Below are positions 25,001 to 37,509 of a stretch of 64,000 bases of DNA, in pieces (position 1 is the stretch's first letter; every line of letters begins with the position of its first letter). The notes under the pieces were generated by a model that had not been told where the DNA came from, searched no databases, and was given only the letters and a program-made list of their open reading frames with translations. A program made the position numbers and the translations under genes. Origin of the DNA: Craterostigma plantagineum (lineage: Eukaryota > Streptophyta > Magnoliopsida > Lamiales > Linderniaceae); contig JAPQWV010000002.1 of NCBI GenBank assembly GCA_027422505.1, positions 26,762,501-26,826,500 on the forward strand, read 5' to 3'.

Positions 25001-28000
25001 CATGATCTATGATTACTTCAAGCAGCGATTTGCTCAGGTTTTTGTCAGTTTATTTATTTATTTTTTAAAAACTTTTGGAAACCTTAAACAACATTTTCAT
25101 GCTTTCAAATTTTGCTATCTTGGGCTTATGCATTTTTCAGAGTATGGAATAGTGCAGTGAAGCCATGTTTGTATTGTTGACTTCTCATGTTTGTTTATAA
25201 TAATAACGTGTAGGTCACAAATCCTGCTATAGACCCTCTTAGAGAAGGACTAGTCATGTCTCTTGAGGTCAACCTTGGGAAACGTGGAAACATATTGGAA
25301 GTTGGTCCAGAGAATGCTTCTCAGGTACAGTTGCGTTGATTATGTTCGTGACGATCTTGAAACGAAGAGACCTTTAATTTTCTATAGGATTAATAGATTT
25401 TAGATTCTTGAAATTTCTCCATGTTTCATTTTTTCTGCATCTACATTATCCAGGTGATTTTATCAAGCCCTGTGGTAAACGAGGGAGAACTTGACTCTCT
25501 ACTTCAAGATCCAGTCCTAAAACCCCAAGTTTTACCGGCATTTTTTGACATAAAGAAAGGAGTCGAAGGGTCTCTTGAGAAAGCATTGTACAAGCTCTGT
25601 GAAGCTGCTGATGATGCTGTTAGAAATGGCTCTCAGCTTCTTATTATCTCTGATAGGTCCGATGAGCTGGTATGGCTTTCAGTGCCTTTGTTGTGCTTTA
25701 ATTTGAGTAGTTTGGGAGAAAAAGTGGTAACTCTTTTTCTTTTTTTCTTTCTTTTTTTGCATTTTCGTCAGGAGGCAACTCGACCAGCAATTCCAATACT
25801 TCTTGCTGTGGGCGCTGTTCATCAGCATCTGATCCAAAATGGATTGAGAATGCAAGCTTCCATTGTTGCTGATACGGCTCAGTGCTTCAGTACCCATCAG
25901 TTTGCTTGCTTGATAGGATATGGTGCAAGGTCACAATTTTCTTCGGTTTCCATTGTTTAGATCATGAATATAATTACCACTCAGAAGACATTAGAATCTT
26001 TCTTTCTGTTGTCTTGTTGATGCTTCCTTTTACACGATCATTTCCATGCAACTTCAGTTTTTTTATTTGTCATTACAGTGCTGTATGTCCCTACTTGGCA
26101 TTGGAGACATGTCGTCAATGGCGGCTGAGCACTAAAACAGTGAACATGATGAAAAATGGAAAGATGCCCACTGTCACCATCGAACAGGCTCAAAAGAATT
26201 TTGCCAAGGTATGACAAAATAATGCAGCATCCTTGATCATTTACTATTACACATTGCTATGGATGGATTAGATGAAAATTATCTTCTGTGTACTTCAATC
26301 ACCGACCATAAGGGATGCCAATTATTCGTTTGGTCTACCTCATGATAGTATTTCTTTAGTAGTCTTTTGACGACTGGTTTATGCCTTCTGCAGGCAGTCA
26401 GAGCTGGACTTATGAAAATCCTCTCGAAAATGGGCATCTCATTGCTCTCTAGGTATATACATTCCTCTTTCCAATTTATTATTGTTTAACTTCTGCTCTA
26501 TTAGATTCCTTGATGCCACATCCTCGAGTGGACTATAATCTACTGAAACGCCCATGGAATTTCAGTTACTGTGGCGCACAAATATTTGAAATTTATGGAC
26601 TTGGCAAAGATATCGTTGATATCTCTTTCTGTGGAAGTACATCAAGCATCGGCGGGTTAACGCTGGATGAGGTAATTAATACTTGTTACTTGTCCATAAT
26701 TAGACTAGGGTACTTTTTCATGGTCGTCAGGGACATTAATTTGTTCTCATGTATATTTAGTTTGCCTGTGCGAATCGGACTAAGATTTATCTCATAATAT
26801 TTGTTCTTCTACAGTTGGCTAGGGAGACCTTGTCATTTTGGGTAAAGGCTTTCTCCGAAGACACAGCTAAAAGACTTGAAAATTTTGGTTTCATACAATT
26901 TAGGCCTGGAGGTACGTATCATTGGGAAGCTTATGTTATATGCCAGAAACCTTAGGTGTTTTCAATGGCCTAAACTCTCCCTTTCTGCATTGGCAGGCGA
27001 ATATCATGGCAACAATCCCGAGATGTCTAAACTGCTCCACAAAGCTGTGCGGCAAAAGAGTGAGACGGCATACTCCGTTTACCAGCAGCACCTTTCCAAT
27101 CGGCCTGTTAATGTGAGTAGCGACAGTAATTCCAAGTTGCTATTTTACAAAAAAATAACTATGTATTGATCTTATCTTGCCTATTACTGGGACATACAAT
27201 TGACTGATTGTGTGGAGTATATGCATCGTTTATTTGTTTTCTAACTGCAGGTCCTCAGAGATCTTCTTGAGTTTAAGAGTGATCGCCCTCCAATCCCTGT
27301 TGGCAAGGTTGAGCCAGCTACATCAATTGTCGAGCGATTTTGTACTGGTGGCATGTCTCTCGGTGCTATCTCCCGAGAAACTCACGAAGCAATCGCCATT
27401 GCAATGAACAGATTGGGCGGCAAATCTAACTCAGGAGAAGGGGGCGAGGTAATTAGTGCCAACCATCCTCATTTCGATATGTACGTTATAAGTGGGTATG
27501 GGATAATGCCGAAAGTTTTGGACCATTTTTTCAGGATCCTATTAGGTGGACCCCACTGACCGATGTTGTGGATGGGTACTCTCCAACGTTGCCACACCTT
27601 AAAGGTCTTCAAAACGGCGATACAGCTACAAGCGCCATAAAGCAGGTCAGAAGACCTTCAAGCATGCTATTTCAGCTCTTGAATATTTCCTGTGCTTACT
27701 ATGTGTGTCTAAAGAAGAGGATATTATGACATATATTTGTTCGGTCTTTCAGGTAGCTTCGGGGCGTTTTGGCGTCACGCCTACATTCTTGGCCAACGCC
27801 GAACAACTCGAGATCAAAATTGCGCAAGGTGCAAAGCCAGGCGAAGGTGGCCAATTGCCAGGGAAAAAAGTCAGCGCTTATATTGCAAGGCTGAGGAACT
27901 CGAAGCCTGGGGTCCCTCTCATATCTCCACCTCCACATCACGATATTTACTCCATTGAGGATCTTGCCCAATTGATTTACGACCTTCACCAGGTAAAGAT

Positions 28001-29991
28001 GCGCCTTCCGTCGCATAATCTTGTAGAAACAGCGTATATCTGAGAGTAACTAATTCAGAATTGTGTATTGGATGAATAGGTCAATCCCAGGGCTAAGGTA
28101 TCAGTAAAGCTAGTGGCTGAAGCTGGTATTGGCACAGTGGCTTCTGGTGTTGCAAAGGGCAATGCTGACATCATTCAGGTATGCGTCAAAAACATATCTT
28201 GAGAGATCTGCAAAACCTATTACTACCTTTGCACCACAAAAAATTTGTTCTTTTCGTAATAATCCTTGTCCAATTTGGTTCAGATATCAGGGCACGATGG
28301 TGGTACTGGAGCTAGCCCTGTGAGTTCCATCAAGCACGCCGGCGGTCCTTGGGAACTTGGGCTTACAGAAACACATCAGGTTCTTTATTTAACGTCTTGT
28401 GATGATAGTAGAAAATTGTAGACTCTCTTGTCTTAACTGATTATCTCAAACCAAATTGTAGACTTTATTATCTAACGGGCTTAGAGAAAGGGTCATCCTC
28501 AGAGTCGATGGGGGCTTCAAGAGTGGATTCGATGTCATGATGGCTGCTGCTATGGGCGCTGACGAGTATGGATTCGGTTCTATTGCCATGATCGCCACTG
28601 GCTGTGTCATGGCTCGTATTTGCCACACTAATAATTGCCCAGTTGGTGTTGCTAGTCAGGTAATTGAAAATTCTTTGGGGGTTACTTCTGTCTTAATTAT
28701 CAGGGGAAGAAAGCACAGTATCTACTGCTTCCCACGCATTGAACATTGCTTCCATTTATATTCCACAGAGGGAAGAATTACGAGCACGTTTTCCCGGTGT
28801 GCCTGCGGACCTTGTCAACTACTTTCTGTATGTCGCAGAAGAGGTAATTGCAACTTTTCTTTCCAAACTTAAAGTTCAATGGTTTCGATTGATGAATTAT
28901 AGTTTTATGGCGTATCTCTCTGGCCCAGGTAAGAGGCACGCTGGCCCGGCTTGGCTATGAAAAACTAGACGACATAATAGGCCACACGGAGCTATTAAAA
29001 CCACGAGACATTTCATTGGCAAAGACTCAGCATCTTGACCTCAACGTCATTCTATCCGTGAGTAATCTGACAAGTTTTCGCAAGATTAGCCTCTTCTTCA
29101 GACCGCCTTTTGACATGACAACAACTCTACCGTTTCCCTTTGCAGAACGTTGGGCTACCCAAATTGAGCAGCACTATGATAAGGAATCAAGAAGTTCACA
29201 CTAATGGCCCCGTTTTGGATGATGCAATACTCTCTGACCCAGAGGTAGTATAGTACCATACTATGTTTTATATTTGATCTTTCTAATTGCGTTAATCTCG
29301 CCCCTTTTCTTTACTTTCATCAGATAGCGAAAGCTATCGACAAGGAAACAGTCGTCGATAAGACCGTGCAAATATACAATATTGACAGAGCAGTCTGTGG
29401 ACGCGTCGCTGGCGTTATCGCAAAGAGATACGGAGACACTGGTTTTGCTGGACAGCTAAACATCACGTATGATCCTCATAAAAAAAAAAAATCTTATGAA
29501 GAACTAATTAATTAGCGTTCGTTTCGTCGAATCATTCTGTTTCTTTCTCCTTCCTTTCTGTTAGATTCACTGGAAGTGCTGGACAGTCGTTCGCATGCTT
29601 CCTCACTCCTGGCATGAACATCCGATTAATAGGAGAAGCCAACGACTACGTCGGAAAGGTATAAATTTTATTCATTTTGTTCACCAGAAAATACGGAAAA
29701 AAAAAATATTTCTTGAAAAAATAAAAAATAAAAAAAAATGATGGAAGGGTATGGCTGGAGGGGAACTAGTGGTGACTCCCGTGGAAAAGACGGGATTTAC
29801 TCCAGAGGACGCGACGATAGTAGGGAACACTTGCCTTTACGGCGCGACGGGCGGCCAAGTCTTTGTTAGGGGCAAAGCAGGCGAACGTTTTGCAGTGAGG
29901 AACTCTCTCGCCGAAGCTGTGGTCGAAGGCACAGGCGATCACTGCTGCGAGTATATGACCGGCGGATGTGTTGTTGTCCTCGGAAAGTACG

Positions 29992-30063
<72 letters not shown>

Positions 30064-30629
30064 TATAGATGATATATTGTTTAAAACATTAATTTTACTC
30101 GTCAGGGTTGGGAGGAACGTGGCGGCTGGCATGACTGGTGGATTGGCTTATATTCTTGACGAGGACGATACACTTATCCCAAAGGTTTGTTTCTATTCGT
30201 AGACTGCCGACTATGTTTTCGCGATATATATGATTATTATGTAACGAAGGATGAATGAGAGATAAGTTAGAAGAACATTTTGCATGAATTGATTGACAGG
30301 TGAATAAGGAGATAGTGAAGATCCAGCGAGTTGTTGCGCCCGTAGGACAAATGCAGCTAAAGAGCCTCATCGAAGCACACGTTGTAAGTTCAACGAATTA
30401 TATGGTTATGGCAATTATGAGAATGAAAATGATATGATTGCTAGTTAATATTGTAATGGTATAGGAAAAAACTGGTAGCAGTAAAGGGTCTGATATTCTG
30501 AAAGATTGGGAAAAGTACTTGGGACTGTTCTGGCAATTGGTGCCGCCGAGCGAAGAAGATACGCCTGAGGCTTGCGCTGAGTATGATCAGACAACTGCCG
30601 ACCAAGTTGCTTCTCTTCAGTCTGCCTAA
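22100..30629 (+). CDS. GLU1: Ferredoxin-dependent glutamate synthase (Fd-GOGAT), chloroplast
   Basis: Plastid enzyme of nitrogen assimilation and photorespiration: 2-oxoglutarate plus glutamine plus reduced ferredoxin gives two glutamates. I count 32 exons with GT-AG borders, from 22100-22393 and 22680-22992 through 27251-27448 and 29748-29986 to 30465-30629. An S/K/R-rich transit peptide is followed by the processed N-terminus with the glutaminase Cys in ERGACGVGF (exon 2). The glutamine amidotransferase domain includes [20 protein letters not shown] and [13 protein letters not shown]. The FMN-binding synthase domain includes [17 protein letters not shown] and [13 protein letters not shown]. 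The 3Fe-4S cysteines lie in [11 protein letters not shown]. The gltB C-terminal beta-helix has the [25 protein letters not shown] region near 29930. It ends after [12 protein letters not shown] without the FAD/NADH subunit of NADH-GOGAT, so it is the ferredoxin type. Confidence 0.96.
29992..30055. repeat. (CT)n(TA)n compound microsatellite in a GLU1 intron
   Basis: About 28 bp of CT repeats run into about 36 bp of TA repeats, starting 5 bp after the splice donor of the exon that ends at 29986. Confidence 0.95.
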
Positions 30630-33600
30630 GTGGTAACAAAACCTACCTTTGTACTTCACTTCTTCAGACAAGGAAAAAGAGTTGGCTATGGAAGTATGTA
30701 TGTATATGTAATGTATATTGATTGACACCTATCTATAAGACAACACTTGTGTTTGCTGAACAATCCATTAATAATGGAGGAGAGGAGGAGCTCGACTTCA
30801 GACTCGAGCTCTCGCTTTGGGTTTCAGATATTTGGGTGGCTGTAACAAATGGATTCACTTCTCGGCATAAATGTATAGACCAATGGTTAGGCTCAATTAT
30901 CTATTGGGCTACTAAATATGGGCTTCGAGAACATGATCGGTCAAACGTTATTTATTTCAAATTAGCCATGAAAGAGGAAAATTAGACCAGCGTTACAAAT
31001 ATTAGACTGCTATAATGAAAATTTAAGGGATATTTTCATTTAAGCCCCTTAGAAGTATTATTTAGGATTCGGGTCCTTTTGCCAAAAAATTTAGTCTTTT
31101 AAAATCCATTTTTTGCATTACCACTTCATTGCTCTGACATACCAGTATGTTGAAATTTTGTAACACAAAACGATTATTCTATACCAGTTCATATATCTTT
31201 TATACCACTTTTTTATACCACACAAAATGGATTCTTTAACCTAAAAATTCTCAAACAGGACCTGAATTCGAAATCAAACCTTAATGGGCCTAATTAAAAT
31301 TGACCCAAAATTTAAACATGTAAAGAATAAGGAATTTAAAAGAGACCGAAAAGAAGGAAAGGAAGTGAAGGAAGGACATTGGATTCTGTGGACAGCTCAA
31401 AGTGCCTATTATTCTATTAACTCAGTAAAGGGCAACCAAGCCAACCTTAGTTGCCCCAAGGCTACTTCATAAGGACACATTAGAGTATTTAACAACCCCA
31501 GAAAGAAAATTATTTCTTTGCTTCAATAAACAATGTTACAAAAAAAAATCGTTTTTGTTCATGTGCATGCATTGGACTCAGATTTCGACACATTTACTGA
31601 GCTGTCCCCATATAAGATCGATCCTAAATTAAAAGAGAACAAGAACAAAGACAAAACATCTCAACCAATTGGACAAACTGGCCAAAAGATTTTGTGGGTG
31701 GCCTAAAGATCGTAGTGTTCCTTTTATTATTTAATAATTTATTTTTCTGTCTTGCAATATTCTTAATTGCTGTTTCCAAATGCATGAGGAATAGTTAATT
31801 TTCTTGGTAAAAGACAAGGAAAAAGACACAGAAACCTATATGTATGTCCTTGATGATTTGGACATGAACATGAAGCGGGTTTTCGCCCATGTAAAAGCCG
31901 AACGACCCGGAAATTTAATAACCATAATTTTAAAACCCCAAAACCAAACATGTAGAGAATCTTTTGTTTTTATGACCAAAAATACCTTGGAATATGAGAG
32001 ACATTGCCATTAATATTATGTAGTAGAGATATATACACAGGAGATCTAGGACCACGCCATCTTCCACTTTCTATTTATTGCGTTTGGTGATTTAGGGTTT
32101 AATTATATGTTTACCACTATAAAAATATATTGTAATAATAGTTCTCCATCTCGCGTGTGTTTGACTTACAAATGTTGATAGATAGTTTTATATGCCAACA
32201 GATGAACTATATAATGTTTGAACTAATCAAGATTTCGTCTACAAAGCGTATCTCTTTAAACAAATCGCTTAGGAGAAATGGTTCAATGCACCTGATTTTT
32301 AAATTTCCCTGGTCATGAACTAACAGTTCAGCAACTCATTGTGCCATAATATTTTCGATTTTTCCTCTTTATTTACCTATTTTTCTAGTTATGATGTCTT
32401 TGGTATTTCACTTCAAGAATCTTTTGGGTTCGTAAATGTAATGTTTATTTATGCCGAGGGCTAGCAACAGCATATTTATGAAAGGTCGTAATCCACGTAT
32501 ATATGTATGTATACATGGTAATGAAAGCTTCAATAAAATAAGATATTCCTTACCATATCGATTGTCGAAAAAAGTAGTAAAACATTAAAATAGTGGCTGA
32601 CCTTACCCCTAATTGGCTGCATAAAAAACAATTAAACACATAAAATAGAATGATATATTTTGACCTTAATCTCCATCTTTTAGCTACTGCTTTATTCTCC
32701 AATTTAAATTTGCTTTAGATACCATCGCAGCCAACTTAAAAAAAAATCTATATAATCAAACTAAGTAAAATACTTGGGAAACGCTTTTCCAAATATCAAA
32801 CACGATATTTAATTCTATGCAAGTCGAGTACAGCAAATTGATTATACCATTTTAGTATTTTCTTGCGATGACCGTGTGTTGACTTTTCCCAAATCAAACA
32901 TTATGTTTTTCCACGTAAAAACGTTTCAGAAACGTGGACGACTATGCAAATTTTTCAAAGAAAATCTCATGGGATCCAAGATTATCCTCAAACTTATAAA
33001 AATAAATAAAAATGTATTTCTGATTTTGAAAGCAAATATTTGGGACCCACCAAAATCCTCTCAAAAGATACAGATGATGTAATTGGTGGGTCTTTTTCAA
33101 TATTTGTTATTTATTTTCGTTATCATGATTTATTTTTCCGTAGTGGTAGGGAAAAGGTCCAATTTCTTCCGATTCTCTTTTAAGATTTGTCTCCTATCTA
33201 TATTATATATGGCCATTCCATGCCCATGTAACAATGGATGCAGATGTATGTTCCTAGTTTGTTTCTTATTTTTTTGATATTCTTCATGGAATTTAATTAG
33301 TGCAAACAAATAATAAATAAAACTAAGTAATTGCCATACGAATTAGCTTTGATGGGACGCATCTCGTCCAATAATATATAATTGCGGTAAAAGTACAATC
33401 TCGTGATTATTTCCCGACTGTCTATAGTAATTATAATAAAATTTGATTATACTCAAACTTTAACAATGTTTATGATGTATGATGTTTAATGGTTTAATTA
33501 ATATGAATTACTATTAAAAGAAAGCCCAAAGTCCAACGCACACCCACGCACAAAGAATCAAATCAATGCGTATGTGTAATACACACGTATATAAGATACA

Positions 33601-34028
33601 GCGTGATAAATAATATGATCCACCCATGTTCTAAGATCTGTTCCAACTATACGTTATTCCTATTCATTATAAAATAAAATAGAACATCATTTTAATTTAC
33701 CAACTTCTAGGTTTTTGCTTGACTTGTAATTCATAGTTCCAAGTTGGAAAAGAATTGTAAGAAAATCTTTGGGTTGAAATCTGGTCAGATCTTGTTCTGT
33801 GGGGTGGAGTAGATTTTTGTGGGGACTTGGCTTCATTATACATATATCTTCATCATCGTAATTCATTTCTCCATTAACCTCATCAACTGTCATTACTCAT
33901 TACCCAAAAAGAAAAACGAAAAAAAAAAAAAATTAATCCAACCTTTTTTTTCTTCTTTTTTTTCCTGTCATCATAAGCTTCATCTTCCTCTGAGGAATCG
34001 TGTTCTTACACTTAAACTGTTCATAAAA
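30630..34028. other. Intergenic region, no gene seen
   Basis: 3.4 kb of AT-rich DNA. The frames at 30722-30985, 31284-31472 and 31804-32013 look like chance. A segment at about 31008-31320 has repeated ATACCACTT/ACCAGTTCATA blocks and resembles, loosely, the minisatellite segment at 41090-41560; this may be a dispersed repeat. The pyrimidine-rich DNA at 33900-34028 is the likely leader of the response regulator. No tRNA was found. Confidence 0.5.
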
Positions 34029-35222
<1,194 letters not shown>

Positions 35223-35491
35223 TAGTTTTTTCTCTTCTTTTTGATCGTTTGCCATTTGTTTCCCTAGTTGATTGAGGTGATATGATACAGAATTACAGAT
35301 ACGTTTCGCACAGATATATGTATATGAATGTACACAGTCCAATTTTGTCTCGTAATTAAACTTGAGGAATTTATCCTGGCAAAAAAAATCAGGCACACTT
35401 TTACAAGTTTTCCATACGATTGTTTCTCGTAAAAATAAAAAGCCCAACCCACATATCACTTTCATAACCCATAAATTAAGAAACAAAAAAA

Positions 35492-35500
35492 AAACCCTAA
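35492..35500 (+). promoter_or_regulatory. Telo-box in the NRPE5 leader
   Basis: AAACCCTAA about 20 bp before the NRPE5 ATG. This motif is enriched near transcription starts of plant genes for translation and nuclear machinery. Role inferred from sequence alone. Confidence 0.45.
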
Positions 35501-35519
35501 CATTAGAAATCAACTGAAG

Positions 35520-37063
35520 ATGAAGACAGAGTCGATGGATGTGGATGGTGACGGCGAAGTCGAAGCAAGCTATGGAAGCTGCCTAACGGATCTGATAGAC
35601 GAAGGCAGCGTCGAGAGCCACAGGTACTATCTAGCGCGAAGGACCGTGCTTGAAATGCTCAGAGATCGCGGATTTGCAGTGCCGAACGCTGAGATCACTT
35701 TCTCCCTTGAACAGTTCAGGGACAAGTACGGCCAATCGCCAGATGTTGACGACTTGAAGATCACATCTCTTCACAGGGACGATCCGTCGAAGAAGGTCAA
35801 TTTTCCACTTTCCTATTGAGATCTGTGTTTCTATAAAAATCGAAAATTCGGTACAAACCGAATACCCAACCAAAATTTCGTTCGGTTACAAAAATTTAAA
35901 GTTTCGATAATTCAGTTCGGTGTGGATTTCCTAGTTCGGTATACCTACGGAATTACCGAATTTACTTTTTAGTTTTAGTTAAATTATGTTAAAGTTTTAA
36001 AAACCATGCAGAGAAGAGAAGATAATGCTGATGTTTAATCTCATTCTTCTCACTATCGAATCATATTTCAGTGTTCGATTGGAATCATCGAGAGCCTAGC
36101 TCAGTCTCGTCTCGCATGTTTTTTTTAAATCTCTCGTCTCTTATTTTTGCGTCAATTGAATCTGTCGTAGTTCGACTTTTAGGTGTGTCTCAATTGAAAT
36201 CTTTGTAATGTGTTGGCATGAGAAAACTTAAGAGAAAAATCATGAGCTGGGAAGCTGTGAAAGAATCTTGTCTCTGTTGGCAGGAGAATTTGGTTTGGTT
36301 CCGGTTTGTACCCCTAGTTGGGGGTGGGGCGAGCGGTGCGTTTTGGGGGGGGGGGGGGGGGTTTTGTGAATTGAGACGAGCTTAATCTTCAAAAGTGTTC
36401 TCTCTCTGTCCATCCATTGCAGATTCTAGTTCTATTCTGTGTTCCAACCGAGGTCAAAGTATCTACGATTCGTGCCATTGCATCTATGATAGCGAACAAA
36501 GATAGCTTAAGTCGACTGATCTTGGTTGTTCAGAGTAAGATGACCAACCAGGCCATGAAAGCGTTGGAATTGTTCCCTTTCAAGGTTGAGGTTTTCCAGG
36601 TAAATCTCATAAATTGCCAGTCTCATTAGTAGGTATCAAGTTACACATTAAACTTTTTTCTGGTTTAGAGATTGATCACGGGTTGCTAACCTCTTAAAGA
36701 TTGTAGTTGTTGTTGTTGTTGTTGTCTTTTAGATCACTGACTTGCTTACCAACATCACCAAACACGAGCTGAAGCCAAAGCACCAAGTGCTGAGTGATCA
36801 AGAGAAGGCAGACCTTCTCAAGAAATACAACATAGATGAAAAGCAGGTAGCTTTCGGAGTTTCAAAATTAGGCATTTATCAAGCTTAAACCACATTCAGT
36901 AAGTGACATCATGTCTTAATCTATGCGTCTTTCTCAGCTTCCTCGAATGGCACCAACAGATGCAATAGCCGTGTATTATGGCTTCGAGAAAGGACAAGTT
37001 TTGAAGGTTTCATACACCGGTGAACTGACTCAGTTACATACTACTTACCGTTGTATTTGGTGA
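35520..37063 (+). CDS. NRPE5: DNA-directed RNA polymerase V subunit 5
   Basis: RPB5-family subunit specific to Pol V, the plant polymerase that makes scaffold RNAs for RNA-directed DNA methylation. Four exons, 35520-35795, 36423-36599, 36733-36846 and 36938-37063, give 230 residues. The N-terminal jaw domain begins SHRYYLARRTVLEMLRDRGF. The RPB5 C-terminal assembly domain has ITDLLTNITKHELKPKHQVL, then QLPRMAPTDAIAVYYG and KGQVLKVSYTGE, ending YRCIW. The N-terminal extension before SHRYYLARR and the SHRYYLAR wording fit NRPE5; the Pol II subunit NRPB5 begins close to its LYRIRKT-like block. Intron 1 (627 bp) contains a putative MITE and a 17-G tract. The ironic setting, TE remnants in a TE-silencing gene, is only noted. 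Confidence 0.93.
35850..36312. mobile_element. Putative MITE in intron 1 of NRPE5
   Basis: About 463 bp with terminal inverted repeats. The left end reads GGTACAAACCGAATACCC and the right end, reverse-complemented, GGTACAAACCGGAACCAAAC; the first 11 bases are identical and about 30 align with gaps. Several TTCGGT and ACCGAA words occur inside the left part. No open frame. I could not identify a clear target duplication, so the class is open. Confidence 0.45.
36345..36361 (+). repeat. 17-G homopolymer in intron 1 of NRPE5
   Basis: A run of 17 G, preceded by GGGGG and GGGG blocks at 36320-36329, lies about 60 bp before the exon 2 acceptor. Such tracts are rare in AT-rich plant introns and can form G-quadruplexes. 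Confidence 0.9.
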
Positions 37064-37509
37064 TGATAAGCTGATCTATCTCTGTCTATTCTGATGTGTG
37101 AATCTTGGAAGAATGTTTTTCGTTGCTTATTAGCTAAAATCCATTTCTTTGTATATTGGAATGGAAGTGGTCTCGTGGATGTGTAATTTTGAACTATTTT
37201 AGTTGGTAGTTTGTGTGATGAAGCAGCGATTTCATAGTATAGCTATGATTTGAAACCTTTTGCTGCCTTTCCTTGCGCAGTTCATGTATTCATACTAAGC
37301 TAAAGGCCCGATATCAATGACTATACGAAATATTGTAATTAAAATTGCAGGACATGGATAAAAAAAATGCAACCAAGGAAGAAAGAAGATATTAATGCGA
37401 TAAGAATAACAAAACAAAAACGCATATGCAATTATTATAGAAAAAATAATCTTATATATGTTCGCTCATATGGTTGAACGGATAATTTTTCGGCTCTCGC
37501 GTCCAAAGA
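37064..37509. other. NRPE5-GLDH intergenic region
   Basis: 446 bp of AT-rich DNA, probably the NRPE5 3' UTR followed by the GLDH promoter. A TATATATG at about 37452 could serve as TATA box, only some 55 bp before the ATG. Nothing else seen. Confidence 0.45.

Noticed and set aside
30722..30985. 87-codon frame after Fd-GOGAT as a separate gene
   Set aside because: Begins in the GLU1 3' UTR and resembles nothing.
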